This document shows positions 9,771 to 22,880 of a stretch of 64,000 nt of DNA, one piece after another. Under the pieces are notes generated by a model. The model did no database searches. It worked only from the letters and a program-made list of their open reading frames with translations, and was not told the DNA's origin. The stretch covers positions 42,554,411-42,618,410 of the forward strand of contig ML681990.1 in the NCBI GenBank assembly GCA_007922195.1, read 5' to 3'. Origin of the DNA: Podocnemis expansa. Taxonomy: Eukaryota; Chordata; Testudines; Podocnemididae. Made by a program: the position numbers and the translations under genes. Every line of letters starts with the position of its first letter. Positions within the stretch are counted from its first letter, which is position 1.

Positions 9771-12440
9771 GTTGGACAATTGTAATGTACCCTACAATGG
9801 GCTACACATCTTTAATTGATTTGGAAGCTACATTTGGTGCAGAAAGCAGTCATCCATATGAGAAGTGGTATGTCTCAAGAAGGCACAATACCTGTGTTAT
9901 GTAATCTGCACTAAGTTCTGGTTACCTAGGAACTTCCAGACAAGTTTTAAGGTGTTCACTGTTACCTACAAAGCCTATATGGCCAGACGCCAGCCTACAT
10001 GAGAGGCCATCTCTCTCCTCACAACACACTGCCATGGTTGCAATCAGCAAAGGCACTGAGATGAAGTCCCCCTTAATACAACAAGGGTGAGGAGACTAAT
10101 ATGGTGCCCTTCATGAGAATCAGGGGACTCTAATATCCTTCCTTCCATGGTTCAAAACACCTTAAATTTGTGAGCTTTCAAAGCATGCTGCAGGGTCCAA
10201 TTTTTTCCACATAGCTTTGAAGCGTAGTATGGGCTGAGCCATAAGCCAGTGTATGGCAGGTTTAGCACTTGATCATGAGCTGCTGCTTAGTACAAAGAAC
10301 GTGTTGATTAAAACCAAAACTATAATTCAAATGACTGGTAGGGTTATCAGCATCTGATAAACAGAATAAACTCAAATAAATGAAAATACTGAAGTAGCAA
10401 GCAAAGTTTTTCATGCACAAGCACATTCATGCTCTCTCACACGCAGCCCCATATACACAGCTTAAGCATCTTGTAAACATCCCAAAGCCACAGTCATAGC
10501 CCCGAAATCCCTCCTTTGCAGTGATTCCTACACAAAATTTGACAACAGTAAGGTCCTGTTGTGAAATACCAATACCTAATGTGCTGGCCAGTACTATTGA
10601 TTGATTGTACCATACACCATAAAAAAGTATTTTATAAAATGTTTAGAACTTTTTAAAAAATTAACTGGGACTTAATTCTATTCTTTTGCCTTCAAAAAGG
10701 TACCTAAGTGAGTCCAGCTATACAAGCCTCAGAAATTATACCCTTTAGAAACTTATAAAAATCTCAGCTGGCTGTTGTATTCATCTTTTGTGGTGTCTTG
10801 CTTTGACTGACAGCTTTTGAGATAGGAATAGTATTTTTCATATGTGTATTTACACTACGTAGCATAATGTGGTTCTGGTCTATGACTGAGGCTCAGTCCA
10901 AGACTCTGTCACACTACAAATAATAGCCAAATCATTTCAATCAGTATAAGACAAAAAATGAACAGCTGGACAAGTTGGCTACAGAGTTGACTATACTATT
11001 AAAAATACTACTGTAACTAAGAGAATGTCAAAACTGATCTAATCTAATGCATGCGTTAATGACAATAATTGCTAATTTTTCTATAGTTCTCAATATAAAT
11101 CTCTGAACAGAATACATGTAATGGGGCTATTGGTTAGATTTTCTGTTTGGATAAGTTGCTAACTCTGATCGTAATTTAGTTACTATGGCAGACTGGACTT
11201 TACAGGCAGTGTAAAAGATGTCAATTTAAAACAATGCATCTTTTATAAATAAAAAACATCTCAGATTTCTTCTCTGAAGGTCAGCAAGCAAATCCTTGAC
11301 AATACAGAACAAGTATTTTTATTTTTAGATGGTAATTGTCTCACTTGCATCACTCACCTCATAATAGAACTATCCCAATCTTGACTAACACTATTGTACC
11401 AAACAAGGCCAATAAAAAGCAGCCATTTGTTTGGTTTAGGCCCATAACTCAGAAAGATGAAGCCATAAGCAGGTTATGCAGGTCACTCATGTAACTAGTC
11501 CCTGTTTGCTAGGAAGGTATTAAAACAAAGTATTCTAATAACAAAAACAGATGGGATTGATAAATTCACTCTATTTCAAGGTAAAAAGAGTAACCAATAA
11601 CTCCTATTCCTCCATTTGAGAAGATGGAAAGTAACCCAACCATAAATAGTCACTAATCAATACATTTTCCAACAATGGTCAGCTGCAGCAGAGTCATTGA
11701 ACAAAAAAATTTCTAGGCAATACCTTACCCCCTAAGGGTTTAGCAAAGGATTCTATTCTACCCAGACCCTTATAAATTCATAAATCCTGTAAGAACCAGG
11801 TCTAAGAGTTCCAAAAGACCATGAATTTTCAAGAAGTAATGTCAGCAGTGGGGAATCTATGTTCTACCATAAATAAAGCAAATTAATTCCTGACTTACTG
11901 TAAACAATTTCTGCATAGGATACCTCATGTAAAATGGGAGGGGGGGAACACTATTCTAGCCCGTCAAAACTTCATAGTATTTGCAATAAATGTATAGCCA
12001 TACAAGTGCCCCCAGATGCATCAAAGGGTTTCATTTCTCAAGGCCTCTTTCATTAAGACAACATGAAAATTTGTTGTTTGCAGAACTAGGTCATGGAGGC
12101 CTGACCCACTCAATACTAACCCAAGAGTTAGGCAGACTGGATATTAGATATGGGCGTCTTACTCTCAAAAGACAGGAAGGTAAGAATCATCACATTGATA
12201 AGATTTTCCTTACCATTACAATAGAATAAAACTAAATTGAGACAGAACTTGGAAGAAGGAGAGGTATGTAGCAAAGCCAGACTTGGAGCACATCTGAGCT
12301 TCCTCTTCTCAAAACCATGGATAAGGAGGAACTGAGTTGGTTTCAAGGACTGCATCTCCTTTAAAGCCTTGAGCACCAAATGCCTAGTGCCACAAATGGG
12401 CCTTGCTGTGTCTACTGCCAAATGGTCACTGCTCTTCTGT
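9771..12440. other. Intronic stretch without a gene
   Basis: Part of 9780-10250 reads like an old LINE-derived repeat (it includes GTTACCTACAAAGCC), but I cannot assign it. The rest shows nothing beyond A/T-rich low complexity. Confidence 0.4.
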
Positions 12441-12780
12441 CACTGCTTCCCAACCTGGGGTCCAGGGAGTTATTGCAGGGGGTCTGTGAATACATCTGAC
12501 CCCAGTCACTGCTGGCCAGAGGCAGGCAGCCCAGGCCCGATCTGGACCCAGTCAGCAGTTCATTTTGGAGTGGGCTCTAAAATGCTATTGTATTTGCCTG
12601 CTGCGAGCAGCCCTACCTTGGCTATGTCCCCACCAGGCAGGGGCCGGGTCCTCCACTACCCTTCTGCAGCACCACTGCCTGCAGTCAGTCCTGCAGTTGA
12701 TAACTGTTACCGTTTTGGGGTCCACAAAATTTTTTGACATTAAAGGGGGTCCTCATACTTAAAAAGGTTGGGAACCACTG
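12441..12780. mobile_element. hAT-type MITE
   Basis: Left end CACTGCTTCCCAACCTGGGG; right end read inverted CAGTGGTTCCCAACCTTTTT. The central part is GC-rich with no coding capacity. Flanking 8-mers match only weakly, which suggests an old insertion. Confidence 0.75.
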
Positions 12781-12937
12781 CTCTCTACGGTCCCAAGGCT
12801 CTCCAACACCTTATTCCAACAGAGGAAACTGGATATCGCTACTTAACTATGAACCAATTTTTAAAGATTTATGAAAAAGTTTTCAAACTGAAATCTTAAG
12901 CTATCAGCAACTACTGTTGTATCAAAAATAACCAGAT

Positions 12938-12977
12938 GACTCTTAGGTCCCTTCTAATCCAATTGTTCTATGAATTA
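12938..12977 (+). mobile_element. CR1 3' end fragment
   Basis: A short match to the CR1 3' terminus: GATGACTCTTAGGTCCC, then TTCTAATCC and the terminal TTCTATGAA. Confidence 0.5.
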
Positions 12978-13196
12978 GAAGCAAACTGAAAACATGATTC
13001 TACATATTCACATTCAGAGATAAAATTTAGAACCTACTACTATTCATAAAAGGCTATACTTGCACATGGATTTTTAGAAGTCCCATATTGCATACAACAT
13101 TGTTCCTCCCACTCAAACAGTCAAGACCCATATAATCAGTAATATGTGCAATCACTTCTATACAGTTTTATTTTCTTGGTAGCAGCAACTTCAATC

Positions 13197-13312
13197 AAAT
13201 CATAGGGGTGGAAGGGACCTCATGAGATCATCGAGTCCAACCCCCTGGGAATTGAACCCAGGACTTTCTGCATGTTAAGCAGAGGTGCTAGCCAAAATGC
13301 CACAGAATAAAC
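13197..13312 (-). mobile_element. tRNA-headed SINE with CR1-type tail
   Basis: On the minus strand a tRNA-like head has an anticodon arm with perfect TCTGC/GCAGA stem and TTAACAT loop (anticodon AAC, valine-like), then a T-arm CTGGG-TTCAATT-CCCAG. It runs directly into GTTGGACTCGATGATCTCAT and AGGTCCCTTCCACCCC, the CR1 3' end. The D-arm and acceptor stem are degraded and there is no 3' acceptor strand, so it is not a working tRNA gene. SINE tails copied from LINE 3' ends are a known arrangement, including tortoise SINEs with CR1. Confidence 0.65.
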
Positions 13313-15160
13313 TTGGAGTTTGGGGGTTGTAGTTAAATCTGTGGGTAAATTAGTGTGCGCTATTGATATCCACACTGAATCATGAGAGGTACATGTTAAA
13401 TTGTGCTTATCATTTCAGCTGCATCAGCTACACATCTCTTTCTGCCAGAATTACTGCAACTTCCCAGAAAAGCGTCTAACCACCACATGCCCTTACCAAT
13501 TTAAAAAGGCCATATAACATGTCCTCTCCCTACAGCACAGAATTTTCCCTAAATTGCAGTGAAATGCTTGACCAGTGCTAGATTTAAAGGTTCAGCCTTG
13601 TGATCCATCATAGTTAAAACTTAATACTATATCTTTTTTGAAAGACTGGAAAACCTGACTTTCCACTACCAAAAGACATTTGTCTCTAGCTGTAGTAGAC
13701 AGTTTTGAGAATCTAAAGCAATGGTATTATTTACAGAAAAACTGTAGATCATTTTTATAGATTTCTAAAGGCTATAATTTCTGAGGTTTGCACAGCTAGA
13801 CCCAGGTATATGACTTTTTAAAGGTAAAGGGATAGAGGTCTTCCAGTTTGGTTTCTAAAAAGCTCTCAAACTTTTTAAAAATGTTCTTTACAGTGCGTGT
13901 CACAAGCCAAATACCTAATGGTGTACTATGGCACAAAAGATGTTGGTACTCATTTAGGGTGACTCATATCAATGACCTGCAAGTCATCCCAAATAAGTGC
14001 TAGTAAAATACTTAAACTGAACCTCCTATCTACGTCACGTCAAAAAATTCTGGTAGGGAGTTACTGGTAATTTAAGAACACACATCAGTAAATTAAGGAT
14101 TAAAAATGTTTACAGGGAAGCTGCAATTATTCAAAAAAAAAAACCCAAACATTAAAATCCCAGGAAATTCAGTGTCAGGATTGTCAACAAGGATTGCCAG
14201 CAGCACATCCCCAGACTCAGCACTGGAACCCGATTAAATGCTCATGTTGAACAGACAAGACACTTTTCAGTACCGCTGCTTAAAGTATAAGACTCCAGTT
14301 ATGTCAATGGTAACAGACAATTCTGCCAGGATGACACTAGTACTATTTTTCAATACTCAATTGAGGGAAACCTGTTGCTGAAACATCATCAGTAAGAGTA
14401 CTACTTTATGGCACAGTGTTCACCTGGGCCTGGATTGCAAAGTAAAACTTAAAATTTCAGTAAGTTTCATTGTGAAAACAACAGACAGAGGATCAGCACA
14501 GGACAAAGAAGAGAAGAATGAACTGACCACAGGGAGAAGCAAATGTTGGTCTTCTTTATGCTAGAGTTTTGATAGCAAAAAATTTTCCACCATTGCCAAC
14601 ATGTGCACACTCTGTTCTAGCGGTTGTTCCAGTATAGACACAGCAGACCATGACTTAACATGTCATTTAGACTTTCTCAGAGGCCTTTTTAAGCAAACTT
14701 GTGTTAAACATCAGCTGTCAGAGCCTTGTCTGAACCATATCTCTTGACAACTGTTAATGAAACTTTACCAATTGAAAAGTTTGCTACCCAAAAATAAAAG
14801 AAACACAGAACACACAAACCTACTGCAGTCACCAACTACGCTGAGTTAGGGGCGTGGGGGAAGAAGCATAGCTGAAAGTTAAGAGATATGAGCAAACAGG
14901 TGCTTAAAGATAATAAAAGGAAAATGCAGTCCTCCTGTAAAGTGCATGCAACTCCACTATACTCCACAGACATGCACATTAACACCAAGAACAAATTTAA
15001 GCCCTATTTATTTCAATTAACCTTTTAAATATTGTCAGTCAATCACTTCCCCAGTCTATGCGCCAGAGTCTGAGTCCACCTTCCCCTGACTTCAGTAAAA
15101 ATACACTGTCTAAATTTGCAGTGTAACTGGGAAAGCACCATAACCCTTATTAATTCATAC
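13313..15160. other. No gene seen
   Basis: AT-rich intronic sequence. I see no protein-like frame, RNA gene or repeat I can name. Confidence 0.4.
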
Positions 15161-15164
15161 CACT

Positions 15165-15490
15165 TGTGGCTCAAAGAGACCCATTAGGTCACCTACTCTA
15201 GCCTCCCACAAAAGACTGTTCCTTCCAATGTGTTTTCCAGTTCTTTCTTCTGGAGAGCACAGGATCTAGCTTAAGTAATTCAAGCAACAGCACCCCTACT
15301 ACTAGCCTTGAGGACTATCCTATAATATGCTAGCAAATTTCGCTTTCCAAAATTCTGGGAAGGTATCCCACCAATTTATATACCTGTATTATAATATTTT
15401 CAATCTCGGTCTTTACACATTTTAACATTGTTCGCTCTTAAGTATCACTGAAAGAGAAGAAATTTTTCCCTGAGCTACACAGACATCAAG
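15165..15490 (-). mobile_element. Old CR1 3' region fragment
   Basis: The plus-strand text AGAGACCCATTAGGTCACCT, CCCACAAAAGACTGTTCC, CAATGTGTTTTCCAGT is the reverse complement of a CR1-type 3' region that is common in reptile genomes. It is heavily diverged. Confidence 0.5.
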
Positions 15491-15499
15491 ATCTTCGTT

Positions 15500-17880
15500 C
15501 TGACTAGTACGGTGGATTTTAGTACCCTATGAAAGTAGTTCAAACGCATTGTTCCAGAGTCTATCATGCAGTCAACCTTTCTCTGACAACTTCACTCATC
15601 TCATACTGATGAAACTGACTCTGTGAAATCTGTAACTCTGCAGTCTCCCACTTTTCTAGCCCACTAATGCTCTCAACATTGGTGTTAGCACAAAACACTT
15701 GTACACCCAATATTCAACATGGCTAAACGTTAACGGTGACATTCTATACCGTTTACCATCTTTTATCTAGTTTTTTAATATGCTATACTTTCCCTCTTAT
15801 TAGACTAATAATTTCTTGTGACAAACTTTATCAAAGCATGTTTGAAAGGCCAAACATAAAATGGTTTTCCTTTAACCACTATGACGCTGAGCATCCTAAG
15901 TAAAGAACATCTTTTTTTGAAGTTGATGCTGTCCCCTAAAGTAATCCGATGCGCTTTTCTAAAAAGAACAAACAATATAAAAACACACAATTATTAACAC
16001 TTGAGATTGGAGTTGCCCAGAACAGCATAAGATGTTGTTGGTACACCAGAGTTACCCCCCCCCCCAAAAAAAGATTTTCTTGCCATTTGTATTTGCTTTG
16101 CAACACTAAAAGCCACACAATACAATTAACAGGTCCCAAAACTAGAAATGTTGACTATGGCAGGGGTACAACTGATCTTATCAGAAGTTACTGTGCATGG
16201 GACTACATTTAAAAGGAGTTCCCTTATTTTAAACAAAGCACACCATCCATTTATACAGTATAAATCTTGTGTTAATTTTTCTTAATACAACATCCCCATA
16301 CTTATTCAATCTATCCACAGCCTCTCTGTAGCAGTTGTGCCTTTTAGTACTAGTGCTAACATTCTCTCTAAACATATTAAAATACCAAACATCAGGGGGT
16401 TAATCTGGGTGAACTGAAGACCTTTGGAATTAACCTTTTCTCGCCCAACTACATGTTCTTTACTCAAATTTTGTCATCTAAAATGCAAGAGTGTCTCATA
16501 AAATTATCAGTTAATTAGATAAACCTTTTCCTTCTGCAGACTCTCTTTCCTAATGGCAGCTGTTTTAAACAGACTAAAACTGTACCAACCATTGTGCACT
16601 ACAGTAGAGAAAGGGATATACAAAATGTGTCCTGGCAAAGATTACATAGTGGCCTATGGACAACCGCCAGATCCAGCCATCTACAAGATCCTGTTTTTCA
16701 GTTGCTTCATCTCTATTGTAGCAACATTACAGTTGTGAAAAGTTATATAATAGCTAAACCCTGCTGGCCATCTGTAGGAGACTAGAGTCATGCTATACAG
16801 AGAAATGGCTGTGAAAAGAAGATTCAATGACTGGAAACAAGCAGCTGCCTAGTTCTGAGCCAATCTATGTAGAAATATTACCTCAGAGACAGAAGTCTGA
16901 AGATGACAAAACAAAAACAGTATTAAGTAAGTAGCTTGGAAAGGACTCTCTTTAAAGATGTGTTAAATGTCTTACCTTATGAGGGAGAACGATGACATAG
17001 AAAAATAAGCAAGGGAAAGAAACCAGGGAGGAAGAGATGATGTAAAGTGGAAGGGCAAGAAGGGAAACAACACAGCAATAGGTGGAGAGCGGAAACACCA
17101 AGCAACAAAGTGTCCTAATTCTAGTCCTGATAAACATGTAGGAGCTAAAACAGTGTGTATTATGGACACCCATTCCCTATGTATTCCTGCACACTAACAT
17201 GTTACAACTGAATATCCCTAGATTCTCTACTGTAGAAAGAGCTGAGAGATTTATTATTCATAGAATCTAGGAGCATGAAAAATCCAAACTTTGACACTGA
17301 ATATAAAATCATTAAAACTGACCCAGTGTCAGCAATAAAATTCCCCCGTGCACACAAAAGGCGGCACTTCCCACTCTCAGTCTACACTGTTAAACAACAC
17401 ACAGTATTTTACTGTTGTGCAAGCAGTTCATTTTTCCTTCAGGCATTTAAAAAGAGAAAAATTGTGAGAATGGAGTTGCTGAAGAGGGAGAGTAACATAT
17501 TCCTGGCTCACTAGTCACCAGCCATACTGAATGGTACTGCTGCATACTCATTGCATTATGTTACTTTTAACGCGGGATTTTTAAACTGGGCCCAGCGTCT
17601 TTGAGTAGGTACCCCCCCCTTTTTTTTTTTTCCAGTGTATGTATAAATTTAAAGCGTGTATTTCCCTTTGGGATACATACAGTATTAAATACATTCTTTT
17701 TTAAGATAAATAGGACTTATGACTATCTTTAGTAAAAGTAAGAAACACAAAAACAACCAAATAATTTCTTATTTGTAAAGTGCCTCTATACGTGTGCCAC
17801 CTGTAGACAAACATTTTCTGGGTTTTTTTAAGATGTATGAAACTTTGTCCAGTTTTCTAGGAATCTGCGTTACACATCAT
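15500..17880. other. No gene seen
   Basis: AT-rich intronic DNA with short A, C and T homopolymers. Short frames at 15805-17514 show no family features. Confidence 0.4.
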
Positions 17881-18130
17881 GGACTTGTCTAGTTGTACAG
17901 CACTGCAGCAGTACAGCTGCACCTCTGTAGCAAAGATACTACTACACTGACCAGGGAGCATCTCCTGTTGGTGTAGTGAATCCACATCTGTGAGAGGTGG
18001 CTGCTAGGAGCTTCTCCTATCAATATTGTGCTGTCCACACCAGGGGCTAGGTCAGTACAACTGCACTGCTTTGGGATGTGGATTTTTCACATCCTTGAGC
18101 AACATAGTTACACGGATAAGTTAGTAGACC
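17881..18130. mobile_element. Decayed foldback MITE
   Basis: Contains AGCACTGCAGCAGTACAGCT, GGATGTGGATTTTTCACATCC and related palindromes typical of an abundant reptile MITE whose ends read TGGTCTACACT. The ends here are too eroded to place exactly. Confidence 0.45.
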
Positions 18131-19127
18131 TAGACGAAGCTTAGCACCAAGAAGGCAACAGGTAAGTGCACCAAGACAGAACTCCCATTAACCCATGAAC
18201 ACAAGTCTCTTGAAGCATAAAGACTTCTAAGCATAACTCAATTTCAGAGGTCTGAACCAGTGAAAATGCTTTTTCAAACATGTATTCATTCATCTATTAT
18301 ACAAGCACACAAAACTTTATTTTGTACACTTTTAAAGCTCATTTTTAGTTGTTTTCCCTACCACTCTGACTTGTCAGTGGAGAACAAAATTACATTTTTT
18401 TATAACCCTAACTTCTGAGAAAAAATAAGGCATTACTGCCTCAAACACCTTCCCCCCAGCCCCCCATTTGTTGCTGCATGTAGAACAGAAGTAAAAAAAG
18501 AGTAATGTGTGAATAACTAACGTAAAGGACAAGTAAGGCAAAAAGGTGAATATACTCGAGGAGAGGGGAGCTGTTTTGTTTTAAAAGATTGCTAGTTAAA
18601 AGGACAAGATAATTCCAAACAGGACTTTAGAACTTGCACTTAACAGCCCAAGAATTCTTTATTACATTCCCCAGGGTAAGCTCTCTGCTTCGGTCACACA
18701 TTTTCATGCCTTCAAGTTAATCTCTCACACTTGATATTAACATGTTCTCAATTAGACAAAAACAGTTTAAGTCACATACACATATTGTGCAGATAACACA
18801 TTAATCTTTAAAGAAAATACACTTGATATTTCGGAATTGCCAAGATTTTCATTCTGAAAAAGAAGTGTTGATGTATTGACTTTTTTAGTTTGCTGGATGA
18901 GAAAGATTCTCCATTTGTTATTTTTGTTTATCAGAAGATACCATCATGCTGGATCTTCAACACTAAGTTCTACATATGCAGCATGAGTCAGGTGACAAAC
19001 TCCATAGATTTTAAGGGTTTTGACTCTGGATGGCACTTGTAAGCTTTAACTAATCCATGACAAACTGAAAAAAACGGTCCATGGGCCTGAATGCAAATAG
19101 CAAGTCTAATTCAGACTAAGGAGAAAA
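18131..19127. other. No gene seen
   Basis: AT-rich intronic DNA with no recognised feature. Confidence 0.4.
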
Positions 19128-19285
19128 ATTTCCAAAAGGATAGCCATGTTAGTCTAGTCCAGCAAAAAAAAAAAAAAACACACACCACAACAAGGAGTCG
19201 TGTGGCACTTTAAGACTAACAGATTTATTTTTCACATGAGCTTTTGTGGAAGAAAATCCCAGACAGTTCACTAAGGCAACACTAA
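19128..19285 (+). repeat. Short Penelope-tail/SINE-like repeat
   Basis: Starts at the family end (TTCCAAAAGGATAGCCATG), passes an A-run, then AAGGAGTCGTGTGGCAC and ATGAGCTTTTGTGGAAG. It stops within the shared tail. Confidence 0.75.
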
Positions 19286-19525
19286 AAAAAATTCTTTCTG
19301 GTTAAGCTCCCAAATAGGTACTAATTACTGAACATTACGATTGGGTTTGTGAAGATTAGTGATAAATGTTGACTTCATCATGCACACAAGCCAACAAAAA
19401 ATATTTCCACTGACAACAATTAACATTTACAGATGCTTGAACTGAAATGCTGCTTGACAACTTTCTCATTTGAAGATATTAACTTCCTATGTTTTGAGAA
19501 ATTTTGACGATCTGCATTTATCAAT

Positions 19526-20493
19526 TTACTCCCATGGAAATTCTGTGCCATTGCACAATGCAGAATGTGCACAGAATTATTATTTTCCTTACAGACTGGG
19601 CACTACAGAGTTGCTGGCTACCACTAGCGACCACTGAACCCAAACAGAGTCCAATTCACAAACAGAAAACAGTGGCAGGATGGAAGGAAGCCAGGGGCTT
19701 TAGAGTCTGCAGCCCTGAGTGCCAGCTTAGAAGAGGCCCTGCCACAACCCAGCCCCAGTTGAGCAGCATGCTGCCCACCCCACTCCTGGGCTGTCTGGTT
19801 TGCTCCAGACCAGCAAGTCCAGGAACAGAGAAGGAGCACCATCGACGCCAGTCCAAGCCCTTCCTCCCCCTCCCAAAAACAGCAGCTAGCTGTGCCCTGC
19901 CCGCCACCAGCAGCATCAGACTGTGAGCCCCAGACCCTGCCCACTCCACACCTCCCCCCTGCAGTACCACCAGGCCATGGCCTCCCTGCCTCTCCCCCCA
20001 GCATCAGCCAGGCTGTGGGCTCCAGACCCCATCGGACTCCCCCACTCCCAGGCTTGGCACCACCACAAGGGGAGGAGGGGGGGCTGGACACAAAAGTTGG
20101 AAGCCCCGAGCCACAATCCAGCACTGGGGTTGAGAAAGATGGAGCTAGAGGGATCCCAGCAACTCCTGAAGAAAAGAGGCAACATGCAAGAAATTCCAAA
20201 CAAGTCTGGAAGTTAGCATGAGGGATCTCCAGGCTTTAGGGGTAGCAGAGGGGATGCAGATGTCTGGCCCCACAGCTGCGCTCTGGGACAGAGAAACAGG
20301 AACTGGCTTGTCATAGGGATTTCTCTATTCCTGGAGAAATTGTACTTGTAGACTGATATTTTGCAATAAATTACCAAGATAACTGAAACTGATGTGATTG
20401 CATAGTGGGGGGAGGTTGACAAATGAAATATGCAGAATTTTAAAACACTGTGTGCAAAATTAATTTTTTGATGCAGAATTCCCTCAGGAGTAA
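19526..20493. mobile_element. MITE with TTACTCC terminal inverted repeats
   Basis: Left end TTACTCCCATGGAAATTCTG; right end read inverted TTACTCCTGAGGGAATTCTG. About 965 bp with a GC-rich middle and no transposase. The target site (possibly TTA or TA) overlaps the repeat end, so the superfamily is uncertain. Confidence 0.7.
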
Positions 20494-21544
20494 CACCTGG
20501 AACACTAACTTTTCAGCTTCTACTATCATTAAATAACTGCCTGATCCCCCTACACACTCACACCTTCCCGTATCTGTGAAAATGTAAATGGATACAAATT
20601 TTAAAATGTATCAACTAAACACTGACTTTATCCATCAACACTATATAAAATAAAAATGTAATTCTGCCAAACCTAACTATGATGTGACAACAGAATGAGG
20701 CCACTGACTCATTCCATACTATCCCAAAAAACTGGCTGATACTAACGTACCTACCTTACTAACCTCTAGAGGGGTTTCAGTCAATAACTGAAAGTGTCCA
20801 AGATCATTTGTTCATATTCATGCTGAATCAAGACTGCAGAACCATACGGGTTTCTAATAAAACTATCACCAACAAGAATCTTAGTTAAGAATACGAGCAA
20901 GACAAGATTTTTATCCTCCAATTCAAAGAACTATAAAACAAGAGTATGCTTTATTCTACTTAAAATAAATCTTGCAAATCTTTCTGATTTACCATTACAG
21001 CTTCTAGACAGGATTTAACTTTCTTTACCTTCTGCACTGCTTGGGAACATACTAACTATGATTCTATACACAAACTATTTAATAATTCAGAATGGATATA
21101 AAAAGGAAATGCTCTGCTCTAAACCAGAAGGCTATTTTAACAAAGAAAAAGAGATAATTAGAATGCATGGCTTATATATTTAAGACACATTTATGTCAAA
21201 ACTAAATCCAAATGTTCAACAATCAAATAACTATGGTTTAGTTTTTATATTACTGGAACTATCATGCAAATACAGCACTTTCTCACTATACTGCCTTCAC
21301 TGTAAGATGCTTCCTTTACCAGAAGAGAACCATAATCTTCAAATATGCTAAATTCTTACAAGAAATTTTGCCTACTTTCCGAATTCTTTCATATCAAAAT
21401 TTACAAATTAATTCCTACATTGATAGCATTCCTTTAAAGAAACACTGATAAACCTAATTAACTGCAAGATGTGAAATAATTCAGTGCTAACTCTGTGACT
21501 TGACTTTTTATTCTGTTGCCCTCCTCTATGGCCAAGTAAAAGGC
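20494..21544. other. No gene seen
   Basis: AT-rich intronic DNA without recognised features. Confidence 0.4.
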
Positions 21545-21688
21545 CACCACCTCCAAAAGGAACTCTCATAAGAGAAATAAAACATCTGCAAAGCATCTGA
21601 CAAAGTGTGGTTTTCTCCCAAGAAAGCTCATGCAATAAATAAATTAGTTAATCTTTAAGTGCCACAGGACTCCTTGTTTGTTTTAGTT
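21545..21688 (-). repeat. Short Penelope-tail/SINE-like repeat
   Basis: Inverse orientation: GCATCTGACAAAGTGTGG, AAGCTCATGCAATAAATAAA, then TAAGTGCCACAGGACTCCTT. Confidence 0.75.
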
Positions 21689-21984
21689 ATTTAGAATAAT
21701 GGTGGATAAGACTTCAAACAGATCTCTTAAAGCGGTCTGCCACTTTGAATCAATTGTAAAATTAAACCGAGAGTTGAAAACTTAAAATTTATAAACTACC
21801 TAGCCGCTTAATAAACCGCCCTGTGCACACTAGATTAGGAAAGTACTCTAAATGAGGCAAGAAATTACAATAAACAAAAATCAATCCATTAATCCCAAAA
21901 TTGTGGTAAGCTAGCCATGGCGTACAAGAGAATTACATAACGAACTTAAGCTTTCATTAAAATTGTTTCTAGACCTAAAGGAGT

Positions 21985-22075
21985 GGGTGGGTGAGGTTTT
22001 TGTGGCCTTTACTGAGCAGGAAGTCAGACTAGATGATCATATCGGTCCTTTTTAACTTTAGAATCTGTGAGAATA
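21985..22075 (+). mobile_element. CR1 3' end fragment
   Basis: GGAAGTCAGACTAGATGATC, then ATCGGTCCTTTTTAACTTTA and AGAATCTGTGA match the CR1 3' end subtype also present inverted at 60775-60846. Confidence 0.6.
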
Positions 22076-22199
22076 AAACAAACAGAAAGCAATGTGATCT
22101 TCCTACCTCTGAAAGCAGATTGCTGTTATGCCCCTTCAGCCCCCAACAATTTTTAGCAGGATGAAGTTAACACATCTCTAGCCAGTTTCACAACTACAA

Positions 22200-22880
22200 T
22201 TCAGGGCCTTGCAGGCAGCAGCGCATCTATCATGACTGACTCTTTCATGCTCCTGCGGCTAAGAAGAACTACAAGCAGCAGCACAGAAAGGGCTTCTTGC
22301 AGTCCTTTATATGTAGACAAACTACTGCAATGGGTTTGTGGAGAGTTTCCTTGCCAGCATAATAAAAGCACCTATGTGAGTAGCAGAAGCTATGTCAGCA
22401 GGACAAGCTCTCCCACCAACACAGCTCCATTCACACCAGCAATTAAGCCTGTATAATTTATGCCAGAGGGGTAGCCATGTTAGTCTGTATATAGCAACAA
22501 CAACAAAAGTCCTTTGGCACTTAAAGATAAACTACATCTGACAAAGTGGGTTGCAACCCACAAAAGCTTATGCCTGAAAAGAATCTGTTAGTCTTTGATG
22601 TGCTACAGAACTTACACAAAACCAATGTAATTTATGTCAACCAAGATTGTGGTTTATGGACCTCCGAGCAACATATGTCTACAATACACCTTACATCAAC
22701 AAAATTTTCCAAAGACACTGAAATTATTCACTAAAGTACACCATAAAGAAAGGGTGCAGTAGGCTTATAACGTAAGTATCTCCCCACATCTTCTACTTCA
22801 TAATTAGCTAAGTAATAGTGACTAAAGCAAGGCTCAGTCTACACTAGAAGTTTGCCAGTGTAGCTACACAGCAAACCCTT
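22200..22880. mobile_element. Decayed MITE split by a SINE-like repeat
   Basis: Fragments before 22460 and after 22620 resemble the MITE at 17881-18130. The far end (22830-22860) has CTCAGTCTACACTAGAAG, its usual terminus. The middle (22463-22612) is a separate SINE-like insertion. Confidence 0.4.
22463..22612. repeat. SINE-like repeat with internal inversion
   Basis: Begins AGAGGGGTAGCCATGTTAGT (box A-like), runs to CCTTTGGCACTTAAAG, then switches to the opposite orientation (ATCTGACAAAGTGGGTTGC to GTTAGTCTTTGATGTGC). It is a sister variant of the other short repeats. Confidence 0.6.

Noticed and set aside
13242..13309. Functional tRNA-Val(AAC) gene
   Set aside because: No intact acceptor stem or 3' strand, eroded D-arm, and direct fusion to a CR1 tail.
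19624..20199. 191-codon minus-strand frame
   Set aside because: Lies wholly within the GC-rich interior of a MITE with clear terminal repeats.
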